The notes under the pieces were generated by a model. That model saw only the letters and a program-made list of their open reading frames with translations, made no database searches and was not told the DNA's origin. From Mikrocytos mackini (taxonomy: Eukaryota > Endomyxa > Ascetosporea > Mikrocytida > Mikrocytiidae), in contig JASNJN010000059.1 in the NCBI GenBank assembly GCA_030180075.1, positions 1 through 44,826 on the forward strand: a stretch of DNA of 44,826 nt, written 5' to 3'. Of the stretch, positions 35,801 to 44,826 are shown in pieces. The position numbers were made by a program, and so were the translations under genes. How positions within the stretch are numbered: the stretch's first letter is position 1; each line of letters begins with the position of its first letter.

Positions 35801-38248
35801 ATGGCCCATCCTGCTATCACAACAACAATACCTCAGATAACAATAATACGAAATAAGAAGTTCCAGTGTGAAGAATGCATGCATCGATATTCCTCAAAAG
35901 CCTCACTCAACACCCATAGAAGTAAGATGCATTCGATCATAAAACCGCCGTTTAAATGTGATTTCTGTGAGTATTCCTCGAAATCTAACTTAATTCTCGT
36001 TAATCATGTTATAAAGTCACACTCAAAAGTACACGATTACCAAATAATAAAATATACCAACACAAAGAAAATTTCAAAACAACTAGATTTGCTCATTAAC
36101 AATGGCAAATTTAGTTTCAAAAAAACATCAGGCCCGAAAGACCTTACCAAAGGAGAAACAAGCTATTATGTTTGTAGCCAGATTAAAACTGGTGTCAAAT
36201 GTGATTGTTTCATCAAGACAATGGCCAAAAATAACAAAACAAAAGTCATTTACCAAAATAATCATAAACATAAGGCCAACCTATTCGCTATACGTCTGCA
36301 GAAACATTTAAAGAATCAACTGTCAAAACAAATAAGCGCTGGAAATTCTATAGACGATTTACACAACACTCTTACTTCCAACTTTAATTTCTCAAATCTT
36401 ACAAAATATCAAACAATAACTAAAAATTACCTACGTTATATAAGATCAACTAATCCTAAAACAGACCGATTTCACGAGAATGATTTTCAAAACACAATTG
36501 CATACTTAAAATTTTTAAAAACAAAATCTTTGATTACGTTTTACATCTACAAAGAAAAAGACAAAGAAATAATAGGACATCAAGGGATAAAAAACAACTT
36601 CATCATGGCATTCCAAACATCGAACCAGCACATATCGATGTTGAACGAAGAATCTAAACACTTGATGGTTGATTCTACCCATTCAACCAATCTCTATGGT
36701 TTCACACTAACTACATATTCCGTACTCACTAGGACACAAAGATTCCTACCGATTCTATCAATTATTAGTGACAGTGACTCCGAAACCGTCAATAGTTACG
36801 TGTTAGAATGTTTTAAAAGAAAAGACCTATTGCCACAGAATATTGATATAATAATTAGCGACATGGCCCATACATATAAAAACAGCTGGACTAAAATTGT
36901 TAGTCCTAGAGTTAGCTGGCTGTATTGTATGTGGCATTTTAAGAACTCTGTTATAAAAAATATTTATAGAAAGATTAAAAACAACGAAATACAAATGCTT
37001 ATTAAAGAAAAGTTCAAAAAGCTGTGCATAATAACAGAAGAAACCATTTTTAAAAGAAAATATTTAAACTTTTTAATTTTTATAAAAAATAACTCTATAT
37101 CATTCTATGATTACTTCCATAAGCAATACAATCACTGCCAAGAACGATGGGCACTATGCCACCGAAAGAATTCAGAACTAAATACGAACATGTTCTTAGA
37201 GAGCTTCCACAACCAGTTGAAAGGATGTTACTTGAAAAGAAAGTCACATCATCGATTAGATTTTTTACTCCAGTCTCTTATTAAATATGATTGCAAACGT
37301 TCGTTGTACTATTATTTGTCGACCAAGTCGACCAACCAAGAGTATCAGGGGTTTAGAAGCAAGACAGCAAGCAAAAAACACGCGCTAGGGCAAGCTCTAC
37401 TTGATAAAAGGTTTAGGGGAAAAGGAACGCGTGTTTATTACAAGAAATACACTATTGGCATTGGTAATTGTCTAAAGTGTTTGCCTAATTGCATTCCCTT
37501 GTGCAAAAAGTGCGGGGTGTGCAAAGACAGGTATACTTGTACCTGTCTTTCGTATGTACTAAGGAAAGAGATGTGTAAACACATCCACAAAGTACACCAG
37601 TTGTATTTTATTAATCAAACTAGCTGTAAATTATCTACACGATATGTTATGAATGATAATACGAATTTAATTAATAAAGAAGCTACTTTTATAACATCTG
37701 AATATGCCTTGACCAGTATAACTGAGAAAAGCCCCGACTGTGAGCCAAATATATTGGGGAAAAATCAAAATAAAGGGAGCAAAAGCATTGTGGCAACAAC
37801 TTCTGGCTGCGTTTCAGAGAACACATCAAATTCAGATAAACATGATATAAATGAGACAAAATGTTTAGACATATTTAACTTCACGCCAAGAAAGAGTGAC
37901 ACAACACACATCGAAGTCCTCGATTCTTTCATTGAAGATTCACTATATTACTCTACTGAGATGAGACAGCAGGGTATTGGCGAAGACAATAGATGTACAA
38001 CCACGCAGCGAAATAATAGTGAACAACTCAACCGAATTAGCCGCAGCATTAAAAAGCTAGAAAATAAAGTATCTAACGCCGACTCAGTCTACTACTTAAA
38101 TAAGGTGGAAACACTAATAGCATTTATCGCGGAAATAGATGAATGCCAAAATGAATTAGATTTGCCAGTACATGATATTAATAGTGACATGTTGACAAAA
38201 CCTTTATCACAACGAAAAAATAGGAAAATACGCAAGAAAAAACATTGA
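35801..38248 (+). CDS. MULE transposase (MULE-2), intact
   Basis: 815 aa from ATG at 35801 (MAHPAIT); an upstream in-frame ATG at 35750 is inside the terminal repeat and is less likely. Two C2H2 fingers at about 23-44 and 53-74 (CEECMHRYSS...HRSKMH; CDFCEYSSKS...HVIKSH). GCM/FAR1-like cluster (YYVCSQIKTGVKCDCF ... NNHKHK). DDE domain: D291 in LMVDSTHSTNLYG, D354 in IIISDMAHTY, LYCMWHFKNS with the C-x2-H pair, and E467 in NTNMFLESFHNQL. The Cys-rich C-terminal part has a SWIM motif (YTCTCLSYVLRKEMCKHIHK). Complete and uninterrupted. It binds and cuts the 170-bp repeats, by family knowledge. Confidence 0.92.
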   Translation: MAHPAITTTIPQITIIRNKKFQCEECMHRYSSKASLNTHRSKMHSIIKPPFKCDFCEYSSKSNLILVNHVIKSHSKVHDYQIIKYTNTKKISKQLDLLINNGKFSFKKTSGPKDLTKGETSYYVCSQIKTGVKCDCFIKTMAKNNKTKVIYQNNHKHKANLFAIRLQKHLKNQLSKQISAGNSIDDLHNTLTSNFNFSNLTKYQTITKNYLRYIRSTNPKTDRFHENDFQNTIAYLKFLKTKSLITFYIYKEKDKEIIGHQGIKNNFIMAFQTSNQHISMLNEESKHLMVDSTHSTNLYGFTLTTYSVLTRTQRFLPILSIISDSDSETVNSYVLECFKRKDLLPQNIDIIISDMAHTYKNSWTKIVSPRVSWLYCMWHFKNSVIKNIYRKIKNNEIQMLIKEKFKKLCIITEETIFKRKYLNFLIFIKNNSISFYDYFHKQYNHCQERWALCHRKNSELNTNMFLESFHNQLKGCYLKRKSHHRLDFLLQSLIKYDCKRSLYYYLSTKSTNQEYQGFRSKTASKKHALGQALLDKRFRGKGTRVYYKKYTIGIGNCLKCLPNCIPLCKKCGVCKDRYTCTCLSYVLRKEMCKHIHKVHQLYFINQTSCKLSTRYVMNDNTNLINKEATFITSEYALTSITEKSPDCEPNILGKNQNKGSKSIVATTSGCVSENTSNSDKHDINETKCLDIFNFTPRKSDTTHIEVLDSFIEDSLYYSTEMRQQGIGEDNRCTTTQRNNSEQLNRISRSIKKLENKVSNADSVYYLNKVETLIAFIAEIDECQNELDLPVHDINSDMLTKPLSQRKNRKIRKKKH

Positions 38249-39355
38249 AAAGTATCATTTAATTAACATATAAGAATAGAACGGATTATATCAATAGTTC
38301 ACATAAGCTGGATCATTTATGTTATGAATAAGATTTTTAATTCATTTGTTTAAATTTAATTTTTATTACTCAGTCGATTCAAAGCGACAATTTATTTTAA
38401 AATAATTGTTTTTAACCAATTTCTTTCTCCAAATTTTAATGGAAATTCTTTAAATATAGTCTCTCACTAATCCAATATACATTAAATTCATTTCAACACG
38501 TTTTATTATGCGTACAGGTAAATCAGCCCACTTCGATATCAACAGCATCTAATTTCAATAGTCAAGTCTAGGTTTGTTTAATCAATCAGGTTTGTTCCAT
38601 TCTTATAAATTCTCTCCGCTGAGTCTTTGTTAAATTTGATAAAACAACCGATTAAGTTTCGTTTATTACAGTTTCATTGAACTGGTATCTATCTTCACAT
38701 TTAACGAATTAGCTGACGATATACTATTTACTCTGTCAATTTGGTGGGAAAACGTCAATGATTGATTAATTTGTCATAGCATATCTGACGTATATACGTA
38801 GAAAACCAAATGGATGCAACTTATCGACTTGGCAGCTTCTGTATCTTTATTGAGTTTAATCATCTGTTGTTAGTACTTGCTCATTGGTAACTCATATATT
38901 CGACAGTTAACCTATAAGTCCATTTTATACCCGAATTTTATAATGCGTATTGTATATAGTCCAGTTAGGATTACATGTCTCAATAGCCTTAATAGTCATT
39001 ATGGGCATGCCGTGTTCATTTTTAGACATAAAATTACAAACCAAGGCCCAAGAGATAAGTAGTTGTTGTAATACTGCTTTAAATCTTCGACAAAATCATC
39101 CATTGGCTATTTTGTCCCAATTAAGTGCTGTTTTAAACCATCATTTATTGTACCCAGTAGAGATGGTCCATTTTACCAATGGGAATCCTTTTTAGTCTTA
39201 AATTTTAACTTTGCTCAACAATTTCGTCAAAATTTGACCAGTGTAAGGAATGGACCATTTAATATCTCGTTTGAACTATTTTAATAGAGATGGGCTCATA
39301 TACAAGTTTATTTGCAAATAAGCTACGTAAATCGATGGTTTCTTTACATATATTT
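38249..39355. other. MULE-2 interior downstream of the transposase
   Basis: About 1.1 kb without a recognised gene. A plus-strand 81-codon frame at 38950-39195 (MYIVQLGLHVSIALIVIMGM, ending VEMVHFTNGNPF) and an overlapping 61-codon frame are possible captured gene pieces, but neither resembles a known protein. The right end is the target duplication ATATATTT of the nested element. Confidence 0.35.
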
Positions 39356-39570
39356 AGAAGGAGATTAATATTCCACCAAAAAGTTTTTTGAAAAATGTGT
39401 TGGTTGATTTTATTTGAAAACAACAGCAATGCTTATCATTACTGTCTATATTGACATATTTGACGGGCTTGTGGTTTTGTGATGTTTAGTGAAATTTGTG
39501 TGATTTTAAAAATCTTAATTTTCAGAATCAGAAAACACGTAGTCCCTCACTTCCTGAGGGATTATCGACT
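39356..39570. repeat. Left arm of the nested 1.65-kb element
   Basis: Reverse complement of 40794-41008 over about 215 bp, with only a few differences (e.g. ATTATCGACT against ATTGTCGACT). Confidence 0.85.
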
Positions 39571-40793
39571 AAAGCATTTTATTATTACACTTAATTCCCC
39601 AAAAAATAGTCACCACCGATATTTGAGCTCTTTCCATCAGTCTACCGCATAATTTTCATAGGCCTTGCAAAAACTATCGGCGAACGAGGTAACATTAGCA
39701 CACAACTCGGACAATAACCAATTTTTACAAAGATTTCAACAGCTTCACGTAAATAGTGTCTGGTGCTACACAACCAACACATTTCTGTACTACTATGAAA
39801 GAACTGAAACCCATATACATGCCGTGGGACCTCGATAATAGACAAAATAATAAAAGTGAAAAGACATCATTAAATGACGATTAAAAGTATTAAATGGACG
39901 GAGAAGATACAACTGTTAATACTATATGGAAAGTTGTTCAAAGGAAAACATAATCACCTCAAGTGTCAATTAGATTACATACCCCGGCTTAATCAGATAA
40001 TAACAAAAGTATAACCCTTTAACGATAGATATAAGTTGAATATTTAAGGGAACGATATGAAAACGCTGCCCGACCATACAATAACGTTATAAACATAAAA
40101 TTAAATAAATTCGTGAAGTTTTCGGATTAACAACATTATAAATAAATATAATAATATTTCAAAATAATTTTATTTGATGAATAAAATTAATAAAAGTTGG
40201 TTAAAATACGTATAATATCATAATTAACAAGCTTTTACTATGATATACATGATCAAACCCCCAAATCTAAAAAATGAGCTCCCCTTGTTTACATTTTAAC
40301 TTCATTGTGTTAACTTATTCTTTTAATATAGCAACTAACCATTACATTCTGTTATATTTCCTTTATAAAATTCATTCTGTATTCGGCCTTGAAAAGTTTA
40401 ACTTATCTCTGACTTTATTTCAACATGTTCTCAAACTTCAATCTTTACATCTTTGTCTTCCGTCCACCTGAACTGTGAGGCGGATATTATTCATATTCTC
40501 GTAATTTGTGCCATATACAACCCTTCTGATAGGTAACATCAGCTTCATTGTTGTTACCAGATTCCGAAAAGAGTTGATCTCTTTTAGTTGACTGTTCAGT
40601 GACAAAGACTCATAGTCGGCCGATACGTCACACGAAATACTCTCATAAAGGTGTGTTATGTGGGTGATTTGAATCGACAAACCCTAGAAACCGCTGAAAG
40701 CGAAATTCTTCACGCCTAGGGGCTGCTTTCCGAAACTTCAAGCTCCACTAATTGTGATCTGTGATGATAGAACTGAGACGAAAGAGTTAATAG
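39571..40793. other. Core of the nested element, no clear gene
   Basis: About 1.2 kb. Two short minus-strand frames: 39642-39845 (67 codons, with a C-x2-C / C-x2-C-like pattern in MCWLCSTRHYLREAVEIFVK and GYCPSC, faintly like the zinc-binding start of Merlin transposases) and 40438-40680 (80 codons, starting at a valid ATG). Neither is convincing as a gene. Confidence 0.3.
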
Positions 40794-41008
40794 AGTCGAC
40801 AATCCCTCAGGAAGTGAGGGACTACGTGTTTTCTGATTCTGAAAATTAAGATTTTTAAAATCACACAAATTTCACTAAACATCACAAAACCACAAGCCCG
40901 TCAAATATGTCAATATAGACAGTAATGATAAGCATTGCTGTTGTTTTCAAATAAAATCAACCAACACATTTTTCAAAAAACTTTTTGGTGGAATATTAAT
41001 CTCCTTCT
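40794..41008. repeat. Right arm of the nested 1.65-kb element
   Basis: Partner of 39356-39570; ends CTCCTTCT at the inner border of the MULE-2 right repeat. Confidence 0.85.
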
Positions 41009-41178
41009 AAATATTTAAAATTTGAAAACGTAAAATAATAAAAAAATGGCAATAACGTAATAAATCAAATATCTGGCGTTAGGCTGTATACCATAGTATA
41101 ATATAACCGTGTATAGCTTAAAAATAGAAATATTAATATGAATTAAACAAAAGTGATTTCCTCTAAAATATGTTATGT
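41009..41178. repeat. Right terminal inverted repeat of MULE-2
   Basis: 170 bp, exact reverse complement of 35624-35793, ending ATATGTTATGT before the duplicated GAAATAAAC. Confidence 0.95.
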
Positions 41179-41187
41179 GAAATAAAC
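41179..41187. repeat. Right 9-bp target site duplication of MULE-2
   Basis: GAAATAAAC, identical to 35615-35623 and in the same ATPase reading frame. Confidence 0.92.
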
Positions 41188-41688
41188 CGGCTGAACAAAT
41201 TAGTGAACGATACCATTAACGGGCCAAATGCAATTATACCATTCTTAGAGTGTTCCATGAACAAAGAAATCAAACAGGTAATAATAACAAAATGGAACAA
41301 ATTATTTCCAGAAGATTGTTATGGTCTAGAAAGAATATCTCTTACTGATGAACAAGTTATCAAAAACATATATGCTTTCTTTACAAGATTTTATAAACAG
41401 ATTGTTTACAAAATAAAAAACAGTCATGGTGAAATGGAAAGGATTCTGAGAAAAAACAACATTATAACCTTAACAAAAGCCAATGATGGAGACATGACGC
41501 CAAACGAAAAAAACCAAGAACATATATATGAGCTGCATATAGAGGTTTTTATAAAATTTTACACCCATTTTCAAAATAAGTGCATCCTTTTTCAAAACTG
41601 GTACACCCTTTCTCAAAATAGGGTACACCCCTTTTCAAATTTAAGTACACCCTTTTTCAAATTAAAATACACCCCTTTTCAAATTTAA
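41188..41688 (+). pseudogene. P-loop ATPase gene, C-terminal part, beyond MULE-2
   Basis: The frame that continues the ATPase after the duplicated Glu-Ile-Asn reads RLNKLVNDTINGPNAIIPFL and goes on for 166 codons to TAA at 41686-41688. Removing the transposon and one 9-bp copy would join the two halves in frame to about 553 residues. The first ~115 residues are helical and well mixed, like the lid and C-terminal region of an ATPase. The last ~45 are encoded by a 22-bp tandem repeat (41561-41690) and are unlikely to be original, so the gene end may be lost. The upstream ATG at 41170 in this frame lies in the transposon end, so a short fusion product is possible. Confidence 0.65.
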
Positions 41689-41690
41689 GT
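41561..41690. repeat. 22-bp minisatellite, about six units
   Basis: Units of the form ACACCCCTTTTCAAATTTAAGT. Four of them (41603-41690) are exactly 22 bp and phase-aligned; the first two are more diverged and the second is 20 bp. Because 22 is not a multiple of 3, it reads through all frames in the ATPase tail. Confidence 0.85.
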
Positions 41691-41846
41691 GCATACTGGA
41701 AATATAACCTAGAAAAATGTGTATTCTATTCTGAACATGCAGACTGATCATTGTATACGCTTAACAATCAAAATATCAAAATGAACTTTTAACTTTTAAA
41801 TTTTATTTGATGACATTATATTCTGACAGCCAGAGCGACCTACAAT

Positions 41847-42555
41847 CACTTGTCATACAAAATAGGAATTCACATTCGATTTTTTTGGCTTAAAAATTCA
41901 TAATATTATATTGGTTTGTTTATATAAGTATAATTTGTCATTTCGCCCACCATTTTATATTATAAATACGTATTCACAGTTTTGTATAAATATTTTGTAA
42001 AATCCAAAGTTAAATTTGCAAAAAATTAAATTCGTCGTTTTTATAACATAGAGGCCATTTAAGTACATTAAAACAATTTCATATAAGATATATATATGCT
42101 CATATCTTATTTATGCCGGATTACGTGTTAAAATCCTTCCAAACAATACAATTTGATATTTCTAAAAACATGCTATATTGAAAACCATGGGCAATAAGAA
42201 ACATTGTTTTTTATTGTATTCGGTAAATATACAGTTCAAATAATTACTTGTATGCTGAGCAGGTTTGATATACAACGAGTATACTACAAACGTATTTTTA
42301 AAAATTTTAAATTTTCTTTTAAAACAAATATCCTTGTACTCACTTACACAAGAACTAACAGAAGCATACAGTACTACACCTTCTACATGTGTTCTATAGG
42401 TTTCATATAAACACACTATTGTTGTGAAATGATGACTATATTAACCTAGAAACACCCATGACACAATATTTGGCCAATATCATCCACCACAGTTCTTCGA
42501 TACAACAATCCTCCAAATAGCATACAGAACATAGAACTGACAACTACCCCTAAGT
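41847..42555. repeat. Left arm of the foldback element
   Basis: About 709 bp. The same 68-codon frame (MFFIVFGKYTVQIITCMLSR...) occurs here on the plus strand at 42204-42410 and in the right arm on the minus strand at 43392-43598; it is a by-product of the repeat, not a gene pair. Confidence 0.85.
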
Positions 42556-43247
42556 ACTGAAGACCTGGAAGAACAACTTATTGATGACTAGTAAATTTCC
42601 CAATCTTTGATGGAAAGAATGATGATTTTATTATGAAAAATTGAGTGGCTTTATGTACAACATCGAAACGAACCACCCATTAAAATGGTTTACATATCTG
42701 TCATCAACAGATAGGCGAACTGTTCAAAAAAACAGGAAAGAATTTGGGATATAAATGAATAGAACATTTAGAAGTTCTAATTGGACAAATAATATTATAC
42801 GATTCAGTAGGTATATAGATATTGTTTGTATTTTATCGTGAATAAATTTTATATTATAAAATAATTTGGGAAAATCTTTAAAATAACCATACTTTTGTGT
42901 AATTAAATCGTTTTTTAATTCAATTTTGATTATTTAATTTTTAAAACATTTGGATCATTAAAATACGATCAGTCATTTAAAACCCAAACTTATATATTCC
43001 TATATAATAAACAAAACAAATAATAATTTACTTATTTACATTTCGAATTCTATCCAATTTACATCAACAACATCTTCATTTTGTTTTTGATTGCTTATTA
43101 AATCTGTTGTATGTAATTGTTGTGTCAGTTCATGTATGTACATTTTTCACATTGCTCTATGTTTTCCCTTATATGACAATATCACACAATGACAAAAGCT
43201 TAAAACATCTGTTGTTTGTTTACAAAGTTTCTTATAGGTATTAAACT
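42556..43247. other. Centre of the foldback element
   Basis: About 690 bp, AT-rich, no open frame of note. A few protein-like words on the plus strand at 42590-42740 are full of stops. Confidence 0.35.
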
Positions 43248-44275
43248 CTTAGGGGTAGTTGTCAGTTCTATATTCTGTATGCTATTTGGAGGATTGTTGT
43301 ATCGAAGAACTGTGGTGGATGATATTGGCCAAATATTGTGTCATGGGTGTTTCTAGGTTAATATAGTCATCATTTCACAACAATAGTGTGTTTATATGAA
43401 ACCTATAGAACACATGTAGAAGGTGTAGTAATGTATGCTTCTGTTAGTTCTTGTGTAAGTGAGTACAAGGATATTTGTTTTAAAAGAAAATTTAAAATTT
43501 TTTAAAATACGTTTGTAGTATACTCGTTGTATATCAAACCTGCTCAGCATACAAGTAATTATTTGAACTGTATATTTACCGAATACAATAAAAAACAATG
43601 TTTCTTATTGCCCATGGTTTTCAATATAGCATGTTTTTAGAAATATCAAATTGTATTGTTTGGAAGGATTTTAACACGTAATCCGGCATAAATAAGGTAT
43701 GAGCATATATATATCTTATATGAAATTGTTTTAATGTACTTAAATGGCCCCTATGTTATAAAAACGACGAATTTAATTTTTTGCAAATTTAACTTTGGAT
43801 TTTACAAAATATTTATACAAAACTGTGAATACGTATTTATAATATAAAATGGTGGGCGAAATGACAAATTATACTTATATAAACAAACCAATATAATATT
43901 ATGAATTTTTAAGCCAAAAAAATCGAATGTGAATTCGGAATTCATATTTTGTAGGAATTTTTTAGGTCTCTGGATTGATCTAAAATTGCGTACACTGTTT
44001 TTAGCGGTTTATTCCGGAATTTTGTAGGAATTATTTTTGAAGGGGGGCGCTAAGGGTCCCCCCTTCAAAAAAAATTCCCAAAAGTTAAATTTTAGTACAA
44101 AAAAGACAAAATTTTCCTAGAATGGACAGAAAACGCCCCAATCTCGGCAAATATGCTCATTTAATGATGTTAATACAAATTATCGTATTCTAATTATTTT
44201 ATAATGGATATAAAAATTAAAAAAAATTCCTGCAAAATACGAAGTGCTGTGAATTCCTATTTTGTATAACAAGTG
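43248..44275. repeat. Right arm of the foldback element, interrupted
   Basis: Pairs with 41847-42555. It is split by the MITE at 43937-44247; the sequence resumes after the duplicated TGTGAATTC with CTATTTTGTATAACAAGTG. Confidence 0.85.
43937..44247. mobile_element. 311-bp MITE with 9-bp target duplication
   Basis: Flanked by exact 9-mers TGTGAATTC (43928-43936 and 44248-44256); the uninterrupted left arm of the host foldback has a single copy, proving insertion. Termini: GGAATTCATATTTTGTAGG and, read inward from the right, GCACTTCGTATTTTGCAGG. The middle has a strong hairpin (TTTTGAAGGGGGG...CCCCCCTTCAAAA, 44037-44069). A 9-bp duplication suggests Mutator-like mobilisation. Confidence 0.88.
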
Positions 44276-44826
44276 GTAATTTATTTTATTAATTATATTT
44301 ATGACTAACAAAAATCAATTGCCTCCAACTCCAAACAAAAGTATTAGGGTCAATATATTTCATCAATGAGGCCTAATATTTTCCATTTTGAAAATGTCAC
44401 TTTGCGCTCTTTTGATTCTAAGTGCCTCAAATGGTTCGTTTTAATTATTAATGTTTTTAAAATAAAAAATGGCATTTCAAAGAAATTTTAAATTCTACAA
44501 ACAAATTATTTTTTTTAAATATTTTGGGAATTTACAATGAAATATCAAACATCCCGATTTTAAAGGCTTTTATGGTATTTAAAAAATTAAATATGTTTTA
44601 TTAAATATAAATGAGGGACTGAGAATCAAAAGAGCGCAAAAGGGCATATTTACCATTTTCGAAAAAAATAATTGTTGTAAAATTTTGACGGTATTTATAA
44701 AATATTCAATAAATGGGTTTTTATAAATTACATATCATATATCTTTATTGATGTCCCAAAGTTTAATACATCTCTAAACTTAAGTATAATATATTCAAAC
44801 ATAGACAATTCGATAAAATTAATAAA
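44276..44826. other. AT-rich end of window with a further inverted repeat
   Basis: No gene. Bases 44401-44431 (TTTGCGCTCTTTTGATTCTA...) and 44609-44640 are reverse complements in about 26 of 31 positions and may be the arms of another small element of about 240-300 bp; no target duplication was found. Confidence 0.45.

Larger units (their letters stand above)
39356..41008. mobile_element. Non-autonomous 1.65-kb element with ~215-bp TIRs nested in MULE-2
   Basis: Inverted arms 39356-39570 and 40794-41008 start AGAAGGAGATTAATATTCCA and run almost unchanged for about 215 bp. Flanking 8-mers ATATATTT (39348-39355) and AAATATTT (41009-41016) match in 7 of 8. The second of these is also the inner edge of the MULE-2 right repeat, so this element landed exactly against it. 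The innermost part of each arm has its own small hairpin (CCCTCACTTCCTGAGGG). The superfamily is uncertain. Confidence 0.8.
35624..41178 (+). mobile_element. MULE-2: Mutator-like DNA transposon with identical 170-bp TIRs
   Basis: 5555 bp, bounded by an exact 9-bp target duplication (the size expected of Mutator-like elements) and by 170-bp inverted repeats that I find identical at every position. It carries one intact transposase gene (35801-38248) and a nested 1.65-kb element abutting its right repeat. Identical termini indicate a very recent insertion or a still active element. Confidence 0.95.
41847..44275. mobile_element. Giant foldback element with ~700-bp inverted arms
   Basis: Left arm 41847-42555 and right arm 43248-44275 are near-perfect reverse complements once the 311-bp insertion at 43937-44247 and one duplicated 9-mer are removed. 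Outer ends are CACTTGTCATACAAAATAGG and, read inward, CACTTGTTATACAAAATAGG. The centre (42556-43247) is about 690 bp. No target duplication is evident at the ends. There is no recognisable transposase, so it is non-autonomous. Confidence 0.8.

Noticed and set aside
34463-38248. ATPase plus transposase as a two-gene transposon (like TnsC or MuB with their transposases).
   Set aside because: The ATPase lies outside the left terminal repeat of MULE-2 and continues in frame on the other side, so it is the target gene and not cargo.
42204-43598. A pair of identical 68-aa proteins encoded on opposite strands.
   Set aside because: They are mirror images produced by the long inverted repeat; the DNA repeat extends far beyond the frames and no start context or domain supports them.

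Overview
The window looks like nuclear DNA of an AT-rich, intron-poor, transposon-rich eukaryote. The core genes (DIM1, a signal-peptidase 22 kDa-type subunit, a Pol I factor-like zinc-ribbon protein) are short, intronless and separated by only about 150-540 bp. They are set among Ty3/gypsy, MULE, Merlin and hAT elements. This is most consistent with a large-genome microsporidian or a close relative (the Hamiltosporidium/Edhazardia/Anncaliia type); the assignment is an inference from gene content and layout, with no species-level evidence. No tRNA, rRNA or CRISPR was found.

Layout. 1-161: start of a gene running off the left edge. 334-2013: an intact hAT transposase gene. 2300-6535: a gene-poor nest of non-autonomous hAT-like elements of at least four terminal families, several with readable 8-bp target duplications, partly inserted into one another. 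6536-10560: a decayed Ty3/gypsy element (minus strand). 10776-13143: small ORFs, gene fragments and a TTCG-loop palindrome. 13144-14169: an intact Merlin/IS1595-type transposase. 14506-14645: a second copy of the TAGAGTTCCC MITE, followed by a second TTCG palindrome.

15151-25084 is the host gene block: a membrane-anchored hypothetical (+, frameshifted near its end), a 7TM-RGS protein (-), DIM1 (+), a tandem-CH, probably actin-binding protein with a PH-like tail (-), a zinc-ribbon Rrn7/TAF1B-like protein (+) and SPC3/SPCS3 (-, frameshifted). Pairs are alternately divergent and convergent with short spacers. A full-length Ty3/gypsy element with 98-bp LTRs (25228-29798) sits 143 bp upstream of SPC3.

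30159-41688 is dominated by two MULE transposons. MULE-1 (30159-34210) has about 225-bp terminal inverted repeats and an intact 879-aa transposase. MULE-2 (35624-41178) has 170-bp inverted repeats that are identical base for base, an intact 815-aa transposase and a perfect 9-bp target duplication. It cuts in half a P-loop ATPase gene (34463-35623 plus 41188-41688) whose reading frame rejoins exactly across the duplicated 9 bp. MULE-2 itself carries a 1.65-kb element with 215-bp inverted repeats inserted against its right terminus. The end of the window (41847-44275) is a giant foldback element with about 700-bp arms; its right arm is interrupted by a 311-bp MITE with a perfect 9-bp duplication. 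A further inverted-repeat structure lies at 44401-44640.
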